Origin: Cupriavidus pampae
GTDB taxonomy: Bacteria; Pseudomonadota; Gammaproteobacteria; Burkholderiales; Burkholderiaceae
Length of the DNA: 64,000 bases
Direction of reading: 5' to 3'
Assembly: GCF_914271485.1 (NCBI RefSeq)
Contig: NZ_CAJZAG010000009.1
Coordinates: 62,001-126,000, forward strand
In this document: positions 1 to 9,554 of the stretch, in pieces
How the letters are laid out: each line of letters starts with the position of its first letter
Numbering within the stretch: the first letter of the stretch is position 1
The notes under the pieces: generated by a model
Databases searched by the model: none
Seen by the model: only the letters and a program-made list of their open reading frames with translations
What the model was told of the DNA's origin: nothing
Translations under genes and position numbers: made by a program

Positions 1-1
1 C

Positions 2-493
2 GTGATCAGCATGGCGGCCAACGTGCGAGACAATCCGCTCAGTTATGGCCTGGCGTTCGCGGGCGCCATCATCTGGGCGGCGTATTGCACGGTCACGGCA
101 CGCATCGCGCAGGGCAAGAACGGCGTCACGCTCTTTTTTATCCTCACGGCACTCACGCTGTGGGCGAAGTTCGTTTTCACCGGTGGCGAAGCGATGACCT
201 TCAGCCTCGGCGGCTTGATCTACCTCGCGCTGGCCGCGTGTGCCATGGGCTTCGGCTATGCGGCGTGGAACGTCGGCATCCTGCACGGCAACGTGACGGT
301 GCTCGCCGGCGCGTCGTACTTCATCCCGGTGCTATCGGCCGCGCTGGCGGCCGTACTGCTGCACGCGCCGTTGTCCTTTGCGTTCTGGAAGGGCGCGGCG
401 ATGGTGGTCGCGGGTTCCGTCCTCTGCTGGCTTGCAACGCGTGGCAAAGGGAAGCGTGCCGCGCCATCGACCGGGGCGAGCCAGACGACCTAG
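2..493 (+). CDS. DMT-superfamily (EamA/YddG-like) exporter, 3' part
   Basis: C-terminal half of an inner-membrane drug/metabolite transporter; the 5' end lies before the window, so the GTG at base 2 is not a real start. About 163 residues are visible with five hydrophobic stretches, and a basic, hydrophilic tail (CWLATRGKGKR) follows the last one. The visible part corresponds to the second EamA repeat. The WAAYCTVTAR and FGYAAWNVGILHGN segments resemble YddG-type aromatic amino acid exporters, but the substrate cannot be fixed from half a protein. It converges on the LysR gene 27 bp downstream with no obvious terminator between them. Confidence 0.8.
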   Translation: MISMAANVRDNPLSYGLAFAGAIIWAAYCTVTARIAQGKNGVTLFFILTALTLWAKFVFTGGEAMTFSLGGLIYLALAACAMGFGYAAWNVGILHGNVTVLAGASYFIPVLSAALAAVLLHAPLSFAFWKGAAMVVAGSVLCWLATRGKGKRAAPSTGASQTT

Positions 494-520
494 CGGGTCG
501 CAGGGCGCATACCCCTTGCC

Positions 521-1453
521 TCAGGCGGCGATGCAGGCATCTCTGCGCCAACCTTCCTCGCTGGCGCGAATCACCTCGCCGACCCAGTCCACGAACGCCC
601 GCACCGTGGGGGAAAGATGGCGATTCTTGGGATAGAGCACGGAAAGTGGCACCGCCGGCGAAGGATAGTTGGTCAGCACCGGCTGCAGGCTGCCGCTGAG
701 CAAATGGTGCCGCACCATATAGCTGCCCGCGCGGATCATGCCCAGGCCCTCCAGCGCGCATGCCACATACGCATCGGTGTCGTTGACGATCAGGTGCTCC
801 CGCATTCGGATGCTGCGTTCCTCGCCATCCACCACGTAGTGCCACTCCAGCGTGCGCGCGGTGCGGCTCGATAAATAGCCCACGGCCTGATGCTGCGCCA
901 GATCCTCGAGCGTCTGCGGCGTGCCGTGGTTTGCGAGGTATTCGGGAGACGCGCAGGTGACCCAGTGAAAGGCGCCGACACGCTTGGCCACCAGCGTCGG
1001 CGAGTCTTCCGGCGTACCCGCGCGAATCACGCAGTCGATGCCTTCCTGAACCAGCTCGACCGTGCGGTCATTCATCGTCAACGTCAGTTCGACGTCCGGA
1101 AAGCGGGACTGGAAATCCTTGATCGCGGGCAGCACCACCAGGCGCGCGAGCGAGAGCGTCATATCGACGCGTAATCGGCCGCGAGGTTGTCCGGCGCTGC
1201 CGGGGAAGTTCGACTCGACGGCTTCGATATCCGCCAGCAACTTCCGGCAATGGTCGTAGTAGAGCGTGCCCTCCGCGGTCAGGCTGATATGGCGTGTCGT
1301 TCGCTGCAACAGCCGCACGCCAAGGAATGCCTCCAGCTCCTTGACCGCGCGCGTCACCCGTGACGGCGGCAGCGAAAGGCTTTCCGCGGCGCGGCCGAAG
1401 CTATGCATTTCGACGACGCGAGCAAAGATCTGCATTGACTGCAGGCGATCCAC
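521..1453 (-). CDS. LysR-family transcriptional regulator
   Basis: A 310-residue LysR regulator with an N-terminal winged HTH (FARVVEMHSFGRAAESLSLP, then SRVTRAVKELE) and a C-terminal effector-binding domain. It is of the CrgA/DmlR-like subgroup in which the protein opens with MDRLQSMQIF. I chose the GTG at 1453 because GGGAG lies about 7 bp upstream; the frame stays open to 1510 but without a comparable site. It is transcribed divergently from the RND efflux operon, and a perfect inverted repeat lies between them, so it probably controls that operon and itself. The ligand is unknown. Confidence 0.88.
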   Translation of the reverse strand: MDRLQSMQIFARVVEMHSFGRAAESLSLPPSRVTRAVKELEAFLGVRLLQRTTRHISLTAEGTLYYDHCRKLLADIEAVESNFPGSAGQPRGRLRVDMTLSLARLVVLPAIKDFQSRFPDVELTLTMNDRTVELVQEGIDCVIRAGTPEDSPTLVAKRVGAFHWVTCASPEYLANHGTPQTLEDLAQHQAVGYLSSRTARTLEWHYVVDGEERSIRMREHLIVNDTDAYVACALEGLGMIRAGSYMVRHHLLSGSLQPVLTNYPSPAVPLSVLYPKNRHLSPTVRAFVDWVGEVIRASEEGWRRDACIAA

Positions 1454-1476
1454 TACATCACTCCCAGACAGGAAAT

Positions 1477-1497
1477 TTATTGCTTCGGGGGCAATAA
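1477..1497. promoter_or_regulatory. Perfect 7-7-7 inverted repeat, probable LysR operator
   Basis: Arms TTATTGC and GCAATAA are exact reverse complements separated by seven bases (TTCGGGG). This contains the ATTGC-N7-GCAAT core and fits the T-N11-A pattern of LysR sites. It lies 24 bp upstream of the LysR start, in the shared promoter region with the efflux operon. Confidence 0.6.
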
Positions 1498-1660
1498 GCC
1501 GTTGGCGCAACTTGCAACAGGCGCCATTTTATACCGATGGGACGGCAGGTTGATGCGACCATTCTTCTAAATCAGGCAATAAAGTTAGCCAGATTTGGGG
1601 CTGGAAGCAGGTGCGGAGCGGGGGCAGACTGCCATCCATTCCATCTTTGCTCCACGACGC

Positions 1661-2833
1661 ATGAACCCCCTCAAGACGCACCACATCGCAGCCGCCGCGG
1701 CTGCCATCGCGGTGATCGGCACCGGCAGTGTCCTTTGGAGACATGGCTCCGAAGCCCACGCCACGCCCGCCGCCACGCTCCCCACCGTCAAGTACCAGCC
1801 GGCCTTGCAACGGTCGGTGTCGGACTCGCAGGACTACACGGGGCGCCTCGAAGCGGTCGACGTCGTAGACGTCCGTCCGCGGGTGCCCGGCACGCTGCTG
1901 ACGGTGCATATCAAGGATGGCCAGCATGTCCGCCAGGGCGAGCTGCTGTTCTCGATCGACCCCGCGCCGTTCGAGACTCAGGTGCGTCAGGCGCAGGCCA
2001 ACGTTGCGGTTGGCGAGGAACGGCAACGACTGGCGATCATCGAGCAGGCCCGCGCAAGGAAGCTGATGGAGTCGAATGCCATCGCGCGCAAGGAGTTCGA
2101 CGCGCTGGACAACGCCGCGCGTGAGACCGCCGCATCGCTGAAGGGCGCGCAGGCGGCGTTGGCGCATGCGCAGTTGCAGCTTGGCTATACGCAGGTTCGC
2201 GCGCCGATTGCCGGGCGCATTTCCCGTGCGGAAATCACCGTGGGCAATGTCGTCGGCGCGGGAGGGGAGGCAGCGCCGCTGACCCGCATCGTCTCCGACG
2301 GCAAGCTGTACGCGGCCTTCAACGTGGACGAGCAGAGTTACCTGCGGCTTATTGCGCCGTCGCTGCGGTCCGGCGCGCAACCGGTGGTGAAGGTCGGTCT
2401 GGCCAACGATGACGCCTATCCGTACTCGGCCTCGATCGTGGCGCTCGATAACCAGATGGACACGCGCTCGGGCACGGTACGCGTCCGCGCGCGTGTCGAC
2501 AATGTCAGTCCCGAAATGCTGCCGGGTCTGCAGGCACGCGTGCGTCTGCAGGGCGGCATGCCGTACAACGCGGTGATGGTCAGCGACATCGTCGTCGGCA
2601 CCGATCAGGACCGGAAGTACGTGCTGGTCGTCAACGCGGAGAACAAGGTCGAGCGGCGTTTCGTCGAGCTCGGCGCGCTGCATGGCAAGGAGCGGGTGCT
2701 GCGCACAGGTGTGGCACCGGGCGCGAAGGTCATTGTGGATGGGGCGTTCCGAGCGCCACCGGGCACCGCTGTGACCGCGGTCGCCGCTGATGCGAAGGCG
2801 CCCGAGCGTGCCACCGGCGGAGACCGGTCGTGA
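1661..2833 (+). CDS. RND efflux periplasmic adaptor (membrane fusion protein)
   Basis: A 390-residue adaptor that bridges an inner-membrane RND pump and an outer-membrane channel. It begins with a hydrophobic N-terminal segment (residues 7-25) without a lipobox Cys, so it is probably anchored or cleaved. Next come a lipoyl/barrel-sandwich half (VRPRVPGTLLTVHIKDGQHV), a helical hairpin and the second half-motif (YTQVRAPIAGRIS). The start at 1661 was chosen because the 22 codons before it do not look like family sequence; the ribosome site is weak. It overlaps the pump gene by 4 bp (GTGA). The efflux substrate is unknown. Confidence 0.92.
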   Translation: MNPLKTHHIAAAAAAIAVIGTGSVLWRHGSEAHATPAATLPTVKYQPALQRSVSDSQDYTGRLEAVDVVDVRPRVPGTLLTVHIKDGQHVRQGELLFSIDPAPFETQVRQAQANVAVGEERQRLAIIEQARARKLMESNAIARKEFDALDNAARETAASLKGAQAALAHAQLQLGYTQVRAPIAGRISRAEITVGNVVGAGGEAAPLTRIVSDGKLYAAFNVDEQSYLRLIAPSLRSGAQPVVKVGLANDDAYPYSASIVALDNQMDTRSGTVRVRARVDNVSPEMLPGLQARVRLQGGMPYNAVMVSDIVVGTDQDRKYVLVVNAENKVERRFVELGALHGKERVLRTGVAPGAKVIVDGAFRAPPGTAVTAVAADAKAPERATGGDRS

Positions 2834-5800
2834 ATATCTCGAAGTTCTTTATCGACCGGCCCATCTTTGCCGGGGTGTTGTCGGCGCTGATCCTCCTTGC
2901 GGGGATCGTCTCGGCGCTGCACATGCCGATCTCCGAGTACCCGCAGGTGATACCGCCGTCGGTGGTCGTCCACGCGCAGTATCCGGGCGCCAACGCCAAG
3001 ACCATCGCGGAAACCGTGGCGGCGCCGCTCGAGCAGTCGGTGAACGGCGTGGAAGACATGCTGTATATGGACTCGAAGGCCAGCGGCGATGGCCATCTGT
3101 TCCTCACTGTCACGTTCAAGCTGGGCACCGATCCAGACCGTGCGCAACAGTTCGTGCAGACGCGTGTGTCGCAGGCGTTGCCGCGACTGCCCGAGGACGT
3201 CCAGCGGCTGGGGGTCACGGCCATCAAGAGTTCGCCAGTCATTACCATCGCCGTGCACATGGTGTCGCCCAAGGGCACCTACGACAACAACTACATCAGC
3301 AACTACGCCATCCTGCACGTGAAGGACCGACTGGCCCGCATCGCGGGAGTAGGGGACGTGGTGCTGTGGGGCCCCGGTGGCTATGCCATGCGCGTCTGGC
3401 TGGACCCGGCCGCGTTGACCGAGCGGGGGCTCAGCGCCAGCGATGTCGCCGCCGCTATTCGCCGCCAGAACATTCAGGCCGCGGTGGGCACCATCGGCAG
3501 TTCACCAGCGCCGGTCGATGCCGCCTTTCAGCTCAACGTCAATGCCGAAGGCCGTCTCAAAACGCCCGAGGAGTTCAAGGGCATCGTCATCAAGTCCGAC
3601 GCGCGTGGCGCGATCACGCGGCTGGGTGACGTGGCGCGCGTGGAGCTCGGTGCGGAAGACTACGGCATTCGCGCGACGCTGAACAACCAGCCCGCGATCG
3701 CGCTGGCCGTGCAGGAAGCGCCGGGCGCCAACTCGCTGCAGATCTCGCGCGAGGTGCATCAGGCGATGGAGGCGCTCGCCAGGGAATTTCCTGAGGATCT
3801 GGTCTATCGCGTCGTCTATGAGCCGAGTCGCGCGGTTCAGTCCGGCATCGATGCGGTCATCGAGACACTGCTGGAGTCCGTGGCGCTGGTGGTGCTGGTG
3901 GTGTTCCTGTTCCTCCAGACCTGGCGTGCTTCCATCATTCCGTTGCTGGCGGTGCCGATCTCAATCGTCGGGACGTTCACCTTCCTGCTGCTGGCCGGCT
4001 ACTCGATCAACACGCTCTCGCTGTTTGGCCTTGTGGTGGCCATCGGCATCGTGGTCGACGATGCGATCGTGGTGGTGGAGAACGTCGAGCGCAATATCGC
4101 ACGCGGCCTGAGCCCGCGTGAGGCCACGTACCACGCGATGCGCGAAGTGAGCGGACCGATCATTGCCATCGCGCTGACGCTGTCGGCGGTGTTCCTTCCG
4201 CTCGCGTTCCTCAGTGGCCTGACTGGCGGCTTCTACAAGCAATTCGCCGTCACCATCGCGATTTCCACGCTGATCTCGGCGGTGAACTCGCTCACGCTGT
4301 CGCCGGCGCTATCGGCCTTGCTGCTGAAAGGACATCACGACGCACCCGATGCGGTGACGCGCTTTACGCAGCGTGTGTTCGGCCGTTTCTTCACGCGCTT
4401 CAACCGCACCTTCGATCGGGCATCCGAAGGTTATGGCGGCAGCATTGGCGGTTTGCTGAAGCACAAGGGGGCCTTGCTCGTGGTGTATGCGGGCCTGCTT
4501 GGGGCCACCTGGTGGCTGACCGACCATGTGCCGGGCGGCTTTGTGCCCGCGCAGGACAAGGAGTACCTCGTGAGTCTGGCGCAATTGCCCGAGGGCGCGA
4601 CGCTGGACCGCACCGAAGCGACCATGAACCAGATGAACGCCATGGCGCAGAAGCATCCCGCCGTGATGGGTACCTCGAGTTATAGCGGTCTGTCGATCAA
4701 TGGCGTGACGAAGAGTTCGAGCACCGCACTGAGTTTCGTCTTGCTGAAGCCGTTCAAGGAGCGCGCTGGCATCAGCGCCGATCAGGTCGCGGCCGATCTG
4801 ACCCGCGAGTACGGCAGCATCGGCCATGCATTCGCCGCGGTGTTTCCGGCACCGCCGGTCTACGGGCTGGGAACGCTGGGCGGCTTCAAGCTACAGATCG
4901 AGGACCGCGCGGACCTGGGATACGAGGCGCTCTACACGGCGACGCAGGCCTTTATCAAGAAGGCTTCCGAGGCACCGGAACTCGGCCCGCTGTTCTCGAC
5001 GTACACGGTCAACGTGCCCCAGCTGAAGGTGGATATCGACCGCGCCAAGGCGCAGCAGCTGGGTGTGGATACGCCGGCGGTGTTCAGCACGTTGCAGGCC
5101 TTTCTGGGGTCGTACTACGTGAACGACTTCAACTTCCTCGGGCGTGTATATCAGGTGCGCATGCAGGCGGACGGGAAGTTCCGCGCCAAGCCGGATGATA
5201 TCGGTCAACTGCATGTTCGCAACGAGTCGGGGCAGATGGTGCCGCTCGCCTCGCTGGCGACGGTCAGCCAGACCTATGGCCCCGATCAGGTGCTTCGCTA
5301 CAACGGCTTTACCGCCGCCGACGTGACTGGCAGTCCGGCACCCGGCTACTCGTCGGATCAGGCGATGGCGGCCATCCAGCGGATTGCGGACGAAACCTTG
5401 CCACCGGGGATGGCCTTCGAGTGGACGGACCTGACTTACCAACAGATCATCGCGGGCAACAGCGCGGTGTGGATTCTGCCGCTGTGCGTGCTGCTGGTGT
5501 TCTTTGTGCTGGCTGCCCAGTACGAGAGCCTGACGCTGCCGCTGGCCATCATCCTGATCATCCCCATGAGCATTTTCTCGGCGCTGCTCGGTGTGTGGCT
5601 GACCAGGGGCGACAACAATATCTTTACGCAGATTGGACTCATCGTGCTGGTTGGCCTGGCGTCGAAGAATGCCATTCTGATTGTGGAGTTCGCACGCGAG
5701 CTGGAGCTGGCGGGAATGTCCACGCTGAAGGCCGTGATCGAAGCCTGTCGCCTGCGGCTGCGGCCCATTCTGATGACGTCGCTTGCGTTCATCATGGGCG

Positions 5801-6036
5801 TCATTCCTCTGGTCGCGTCGACCGGCGCTGGCGCAGAGATGCGGCAGGCGATGGGCATCTCGGTGTTCTTTGGCATGCTTGGCGTCACGCTCTTTGGCCT
5901 GTTCCTGACGCCGCTGTTCTATGTCGTGGTGCGGAAGCTTGGCGGTGGTAAGCCGTTGCACTCGGCCACACATCACGATGCGCCCGCGCTTGCGCCTCAT
6001 CACCATGAACTGAAGCAGGTGGAGGGGCAGGTATGA
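2830..6036 (+). CDS. RND multidrug efflux permease, HAE1 family
   Basis: A 1068-residue proton-driven inner-membrane pump, full length for AcrB/MexB-type transporters. It opens with FFIDRPIFAGVLS, typical of the family. The proton-relay aspartates are visible in VAIGIVVDDAIVVVENVERN and the relay lysine in GLASKNAILIVEFARE. Two large periplasmic loops separate the two sets of transmembrane helices. The GTG start overlaps the adaptor stop and its own stop overlaps the channel start (ATGA), so the three genes are translationally coupled. The C-terminal tail is His-rich (HHDAPALAPHHHE), which is unusual but of unknown meaning. Confidence 0.95.
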   Translation: MNISKFFIDRPIFAGVLSALILLAGIVSALHMPISEYPQVIPPSVVVHAQYPGANAKTIAETVAAPLEQSVNGVEDMLYMDSKASGDGHLFLTVTFKLGTDPDRAQQFVQTRVSQALPRLPEDVQRLGVTAIKSSPVITIAVHMVSPKGTYDNNYISNYAILHVKDRLARIAGVGDVVLWGPGGYAMRVWLDPAALTERGLSASDVAAAIRRQNIQAAVGTIGSSPAPVDAAFQLNVNAEGRLKTPEEFKGIVIKSDARGAITRLGDVARVELGAEDYGIRATLNNQPAIALAVQEAPGANSLQISREVHQAMEALAREFPEDLVYRVVYEPSRAVQSGIDAVIETLLESVALVVLVVFLFLQTWRASIIPLLAVPISIVGTFTFLLLAGYSINTLSLFGLVVAIGIVVDDAIVVVENVERNIARGLSPREATYHAMREVSGPIIAIALTLSAVFLPLAFLSGLTGGFYKQFAVTIAISTLISAVNSLTLSPALSALLLKGHHDAPDAVTRFTQRVFGRFFTRFNRTFDRASEGYGGSIGGLLKHKGALLVVYAGLLGATWWLTDHVPGGFVPAQDKEYLVSLAQLPEGATLDRTEATMNQMNAMAQKHPAVMGTSSYSGLSINGVTKSSSTALSFVLLKPFKERAGISADQVAADLTREYGSIGHAFAAVFPAPPVYGLGTLGGFKLQIEDRADLGYEALYTATQAFIKKASEAPELGPLFSTYTVNVPQLKVDIDRAKAQQLGVDTPAVFSTLQAFLGSYYVNDFNFLGRVYQVRMQADGKFRAKPDDIGQLHVRNESGQMVPLASLATVSQTYGPDQVLRYNGFTAADVTGSPAPGYSSDQAMAAIQRIADETLPPGMAFEWTDLTYQQIIAGNSAVWILPLCVLLVFFVLAAQYESLTLPLAIILIIPMSIFSALLGVWLTRGDNNIFTQIGLIVLVGLASKNAILIVEFARELELAGMSTLKAVIEACRLRLRPILMTSLAFIMGVIPLVASTGAGAEMRQAMGISVFFGMLGVTLFGLFLTPLFYVVVRKLGGGKPLHSATHHDAPALAPHHHELKQVEGQV

Positions 6037-7535
6037 AGTCCGCAACGCAAACACGCTTCAAGACTGCCGTGGCCATCGCAGCGGGCGCGCTCGTCCTGTC
6101 CGTCCTGTCCGCGTGCTCGCTCGCCCCGGTCGAGCACCGGCCGGGTATCGACGTACCTGCGAAGTATTTGGAGTCCGACAACCGTTTACCCGGCGGGCAG
6201 GAACTCGGTCAATGGCAGCCGGCAGAACCATCGGACCATCAGGCGCCGTCTCCATGGTGGCGGGTCTTCGGCGACCCCGTGCTAGTGCGGCTCGAAGAGG
6301 AGGCCTTGCAGGCGAATCCCGATGTCTCCATCGCGATGGCGCGGATCAGGCAGGCGAGGGCGCTGACCGCAAGAAGCGAATCGGCGCGTTTCCCCGAAGT
6401 TGACGCCGGGTTCGGCCCCAACCGCCAGCGTTCCAGCGGCGCCTCCGACGGGCGCGGGGATGGTTCGCCGGCCACTACGCAAACACTGTGGCGCGCGCAG
6501 GTGTCCGTCGCGTACGAAGCCGATATCTTCGGCCGCGTCGCATCGGAGGTCACTGCCGCGCGTGCCGATGCCGCGCAACAGCAGGCGTTGGCGCACCAGA
6601 TGCTGTTGCTCGTGCAGGCCGACGTGGCCGGCACGTACTTCAGCCTGCGCCAGCTCGAAGGCGAACTGCGCCTGCTGCGCGACACCGTAAAGCTGAGGGA
6701 AGACGCGACGGCGCTGCTGGAGCGCAAGCGCGGCGTCGGCGCCGTGGCGCGTCATGTCGTCGATCAGGCCAGAACGGAGCTATTCACGGCGCAGGCCGAG
6801 CAACTGGCCGTGGCGCAACAGCACGCGCTGGCCTCGCATGCGTTGGCCATCTTGCTAGGGAAGCCTCCGGCAACGTTCTCGCTCGAGGCGCAGCCCCTGG
6901 AGACCGTCACCGTGCAGCTGCCGCCCGGCATGCCCTCGACGCTGCTCGAGCGCCGCCCCGATATCGCGGCCGCGGAGCGTGCCATGGCGGCGGAGAACGC
7001 GCGCATCGGCGTGGCCAAGGCAGCGTTCTTTCCGTCGCTGTCGCTGACGGGCTACCTCGGTTACGAGTCCGCGGCGCTCAGGAACCTGACCAACTGGTCG
7101 CAGATGACCTTCCTGCTCGGCCCGCTGGTCGGTACGGCGCTGAACATGCCCTTGTTTGACGGAGGACGACGGCAGGCGGACATCGCCCGCGTTCGCGCCG
7201 TCTACGAAGAGCGGGTTGCGCAGTATCGCAAGACGGTGCTGCAGGCCTTCCGCGAAGTGGAGGACGCACTGGTCTCCGTGAGAACACTGGACGAGCGCAT
7301 CGTGCATCAACGCGGCGCGGAAGACGCGTCGGCGAGCGTTGCACAGTCCGCGCAAGCAAGGTTTGACGAGGGCGACGTCGACTACCTCGTGGTGGTCGAC
7401 GCGGAACGGACGCGGCTGCGCAGTCGCCAGTCGCGGATCCAGTCCGAAGGCGCTCGCGCGCGCGCGACGGTCGACCTGGTGCGCGCGCTCGGCGGCGGCT
7501 GGGACGCGCCCGGCGTCGCAATAGCCGGCAATTAA
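6033..7535 (+). CDS. RND outer-membrane channel lipoprotein, NodT family
   Basis: A 500-residue outer-membrane factor that completes the tripartite pump. The N-terminus has a lipoprotein signal with lipobox LSAC at about residues 25-28, followed by SLAPVEHRPG. Two repeated coiled-coil/beta-barrel halves are visible, including the family segment LLERRPDIAAAERAMAAENARIGVAKAAFFPSLSLTG (quoted in part: PDIAAAERAMAAENA). It overlaps the permease by 4 bp. A probable ribosome site for the next gene follows its stop after a short gap. Confidence 0.93.
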   Translation: MKSATQTRFKTAVAIAAGALVLSVLSACSLAPVEHRPGIDVPAKYLESDNRLPGGQELGQWQPAEPSDHQAPSPWWRVFGDPVLVRLEEEALQANPDVSIAMARIRQARALTARSESARFPEVDAGFGPNRQRSSGASDGRGDGSPATTQTLWRAQVSVAYEADIFGRVASEVTAARADAAQQQALAHQMLLLVQADVAGTYFSLRQLEGELRLLRDTVKLREDATALLERKRGVGAVARHVVDQARTELFTAQAEQLAVAQQHALASHALAILLGKPPATFSLEAQPLETVTVQLPPGMPSTLLERRPDIAAAERAMAAENARIGVAKAAFFPSLSLTGYLGYESAALRNLTNWSQMTFLLGPLVGTALNMPLFDGGRRQADIARVRAVYEERVAQYRKTVLQAFREVEDALVSVRTLDERIVHQRGAEDASASVAQSAQARFDEGDVDYLVVVDAERTRLRSRQSRIQSEGARARATVDLVRALGGGWDAPGVAIAGN

Positions 7536-7560
7536 TGTCTTTGCTATCAGGAGGTTTTCC

Positions 7561-8640
7561 TTGTCCGTTTCCGATCTATTCAAACCGCTGACATTGCTGC
7601 ATGGTCCGGCAATGAAGAATCGCTTCATGCTGGCGCCACTGACCAATCAACAGAGTGATTATGACGGCGCTGCGTCCGAGTACGATCAGGATTGGATCGA
7701 GCAGGTGGCACAGGGTGGCTATGCACTGATCCAGACCTGCGCGGCAAACGTCGAGGCCGGTGGCATCGGATTTGCGCGCCAGCTGGGCATCTACAGCGAT
7801 GCGCATCTGGCCGGCCTGACCAGCATGGCCACGACCATCCGTCGCGGGGGCGGCCTTTCCGCGGTGCAACTGCACCACGCGGGACATCGGGCTCGTCCGG
7901 AGGTTGGGGGCATTCCAGCCCCGGCTTCCGACGGAACGCTACCGGGCGTGAAGGCACTGACGACCGAACAGGTCGAGCGCGTTCGCGACAACTTTATCGC
8001 TGCCGCCAGGCGGGCGGAACTGGCGGGATTCGATGGCGTGGCGCTCCATGGCGCGTTCGGGTGGATTCTCTCGGAGTTCATGTCGCCGACCTACAACGAC
8101 CGCACGGACAGGTATGGCGGCAGTGTCGAGAACCGGGCGCGCCTTACGATCGAAGTGATCGAAGGCATCCGCCGGGCCTGTGGTCCCGATTTCCAGATTG
8201 GCTGGCGCCTGTCAGTAGAGCGCTATGGACTGCGGCTGGAGGAGCTACGTGACATCGCCGCCGAGATTCTGGAGCGTGAGCTGATCGATTACCTCGATCT
8301 GGCCTTGTGGGATTCGGCTCAGATCGTGAAAGAAGGCGCATTCTTCGGCAAGTCCATGCTGAGCGTCTTTACAGACCTGCCTCGGCGCGGCGTACGTGTC
8401 GGCACGGCCGGCAGGATCATGAGTGCCCAGCGTGCCGCGCAACTGCTGGATGACGGATGCGATTTTGTGCTGATCGGCCGGGCCGGCATTCTTCAGCGGG
8501 ATTTTCCGCTGCAGGTGCAGGCCAATCCGTTCTACGACAGTCCGCCGCTTCCCGTCACGGCGGAGTATCTGCGCACGGGGGGATTGAGCGAACGCTTTAT
8601 CAACCATATGCGGGGCTGGCCAAGCTTTGTTTCTGACTGA
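7561..8640 (+). CDS. NADH:flavin oxidoreductase, old yellow enzyme family
   Basis: A 359-residue FMN-dependent TIM-barrel ene-reductase-like enzyme. It shows the N-terminal barrel strand KNRFMLAPLTNQQSD, the FMN/substrate motif QLHHAGHRARPE, the catalytic-pocket segment HGAFGWILSEFMSP and the family signature DRYGGSVENRARL. It starts with TTG at 7561, supported by a perfect AGGAGG six bases upstream. It follows the efflux channel gene by 25 bp, so it may be co-transcribed with the pump. The physiological substrate is not deducible. Confidence 0.92.
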   Translation: MSVSDLFKPLTLLHGPAMKNRFMLAPLTNQQSDYDGAASEYDQDWIEQVAQGGYALIQTCAANVEAGGIGFARQLGIYSDAHLAGLTSMATTIRRGGGLSAVQLHHAGHRARPEVGGIPAPASDGTLPGVKALTTEQVERVRDNFIAAARRAELAGFDGVALHGAFGWILSEFMSPTYNDRTDRYGGSVENRARLTIEVIEGIRRACGPDFQIGWRLSVERYGLRLEELRDIAAEILERELIDYLDLALWDSAQIVKEGAFFGKSMLSVFTDLPRRGVRVGTAGRIMSAQRAAQLLDDGCDFVLIGRAGILQRDFPLQVQANPFYDSPPLPVTAEYLRTGGLSERFINHMRGWPSFVSD

Positions 8641-8663
8641 CAGCGATTGACAGGAGTGTATTC

Positions 8664-9554
8664 ATGACCGACGACGATCCAACTCAGAATTTTCCCTCCG
8701 GATACGAAGTTCCCGAGGTTTGGACCTGGGACGAAGACAACGGAGGAGCCGCCTTCGCAAAGATCAATCGCCCGATCGCCAGCGCCACCCATGACAAGGT
8801 GCTGCCCGTTGGGAAGCATCCTCTGCAGCTTTACTCGATGGGCACGCCGAACGGCGTGAAGGTTGCGATTCTGCTTGAAGAACTGCTGGCGCTGGGCCAC
8901 AAGGACGCCGAGTACGACGCGTGGCTGATCGACATCTTCAAGGGCAATCAGTTCGGGTCGGGTTTTGTCGAGCTCAATCCGAACTCGAAGATTCCGGTCC
9001 TGTTGGATCGCTCGACGCCTGAGCCGACGCGTGTTTTCGAGAGCGGATCGATCCTGCTCTATCTGGCACGCAAGTTCGACGCCTTTCTGCCGAAGGACCA
9101 TAAGGGCCATACCGAAGCCATGAACTGGCTGTTCTGGCAGGTCGGGGCAGCGCCGTTTATCGGCGGCGGTTTTGGGCATTTCTACGCCTACGCGCCCATG
9201 CGCATCAAATACGCGATCGATCGATTCGCCATGGAGGCCAAGCGCCAATTCGACGTCCTGAACCGGCATCTGGCTCACAACCAGTTTCTGGCAGGCAACG
9301 AGTATTCCATTGCCGATATGGCGGCATGGCCGTGGTATGGCGCGCTCATCGGCAACGATATCTATGGCGATGGCGGCAGATTCCTCGCGACCGGTGGCTA
9401 CGAGCATGTGGTGCGATGGAGCGATGAGATCGCCGCGCGTCCGGCAGTCAAACGCGGCCGCATGGTCAATCGCACGACCGGTGACCCGTCGGAACAAGTC
9501 CGCGAACGTCACGATGCGTCCGATTTCGGCATCAGGAGCCAGAACCGGGCCTAG
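8664..9554 (+). CDS. yghU: Glutathione-dependent disulfide-bond oxidoreductase (YghU-like)
   Basis: A 296-residue Nu-class glutathione S-transferase-like protein that reduces disulfides using glutathione. The thioredoxin-fold half carries YSMGTPNGVKVAILLEELL and SKIPVLLDRSTPEPTRVFESGSIL (quoted in part: SKIPVLLD, VFESGSIL). The C-terminal helical half carries MNWLFWQVGAAPFIGGGFGH. The start has AGGAG nine bases upstream. It lies 23 bp after the old-yellow-enzyme gene, so both may act together in redox or electrophile detoxification. Its stop overlaps the convergent AraC gene by 4 bp. Confidence 0.9.
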   Translation: MTDDDPTQNFPSGYEVPEVWTWDEDNGGAAFAKINRPIASATHDKVLPVGKHPLQLYSMGTPNGVKVAILLEELLALGHKDAEYDAWLIDIFKGNQFGSGFVELNPNSKIPVLLDRSTPEPTRVFESGSILLYLARKFDAFLPKDHKGHTEAMNWLFWQVGAAPFIGGGFGHFYAYAPMRIKYAIDRFAMEAKRQFDVLNRHLAHNQFLAGNEYSIADMAAWPWYGALIGNDIYGDGGRFLATGGYEHVVRWSDEIAARPAVKRGRMVNRTTGDPSEQVRERHDASDFGIRSQNRA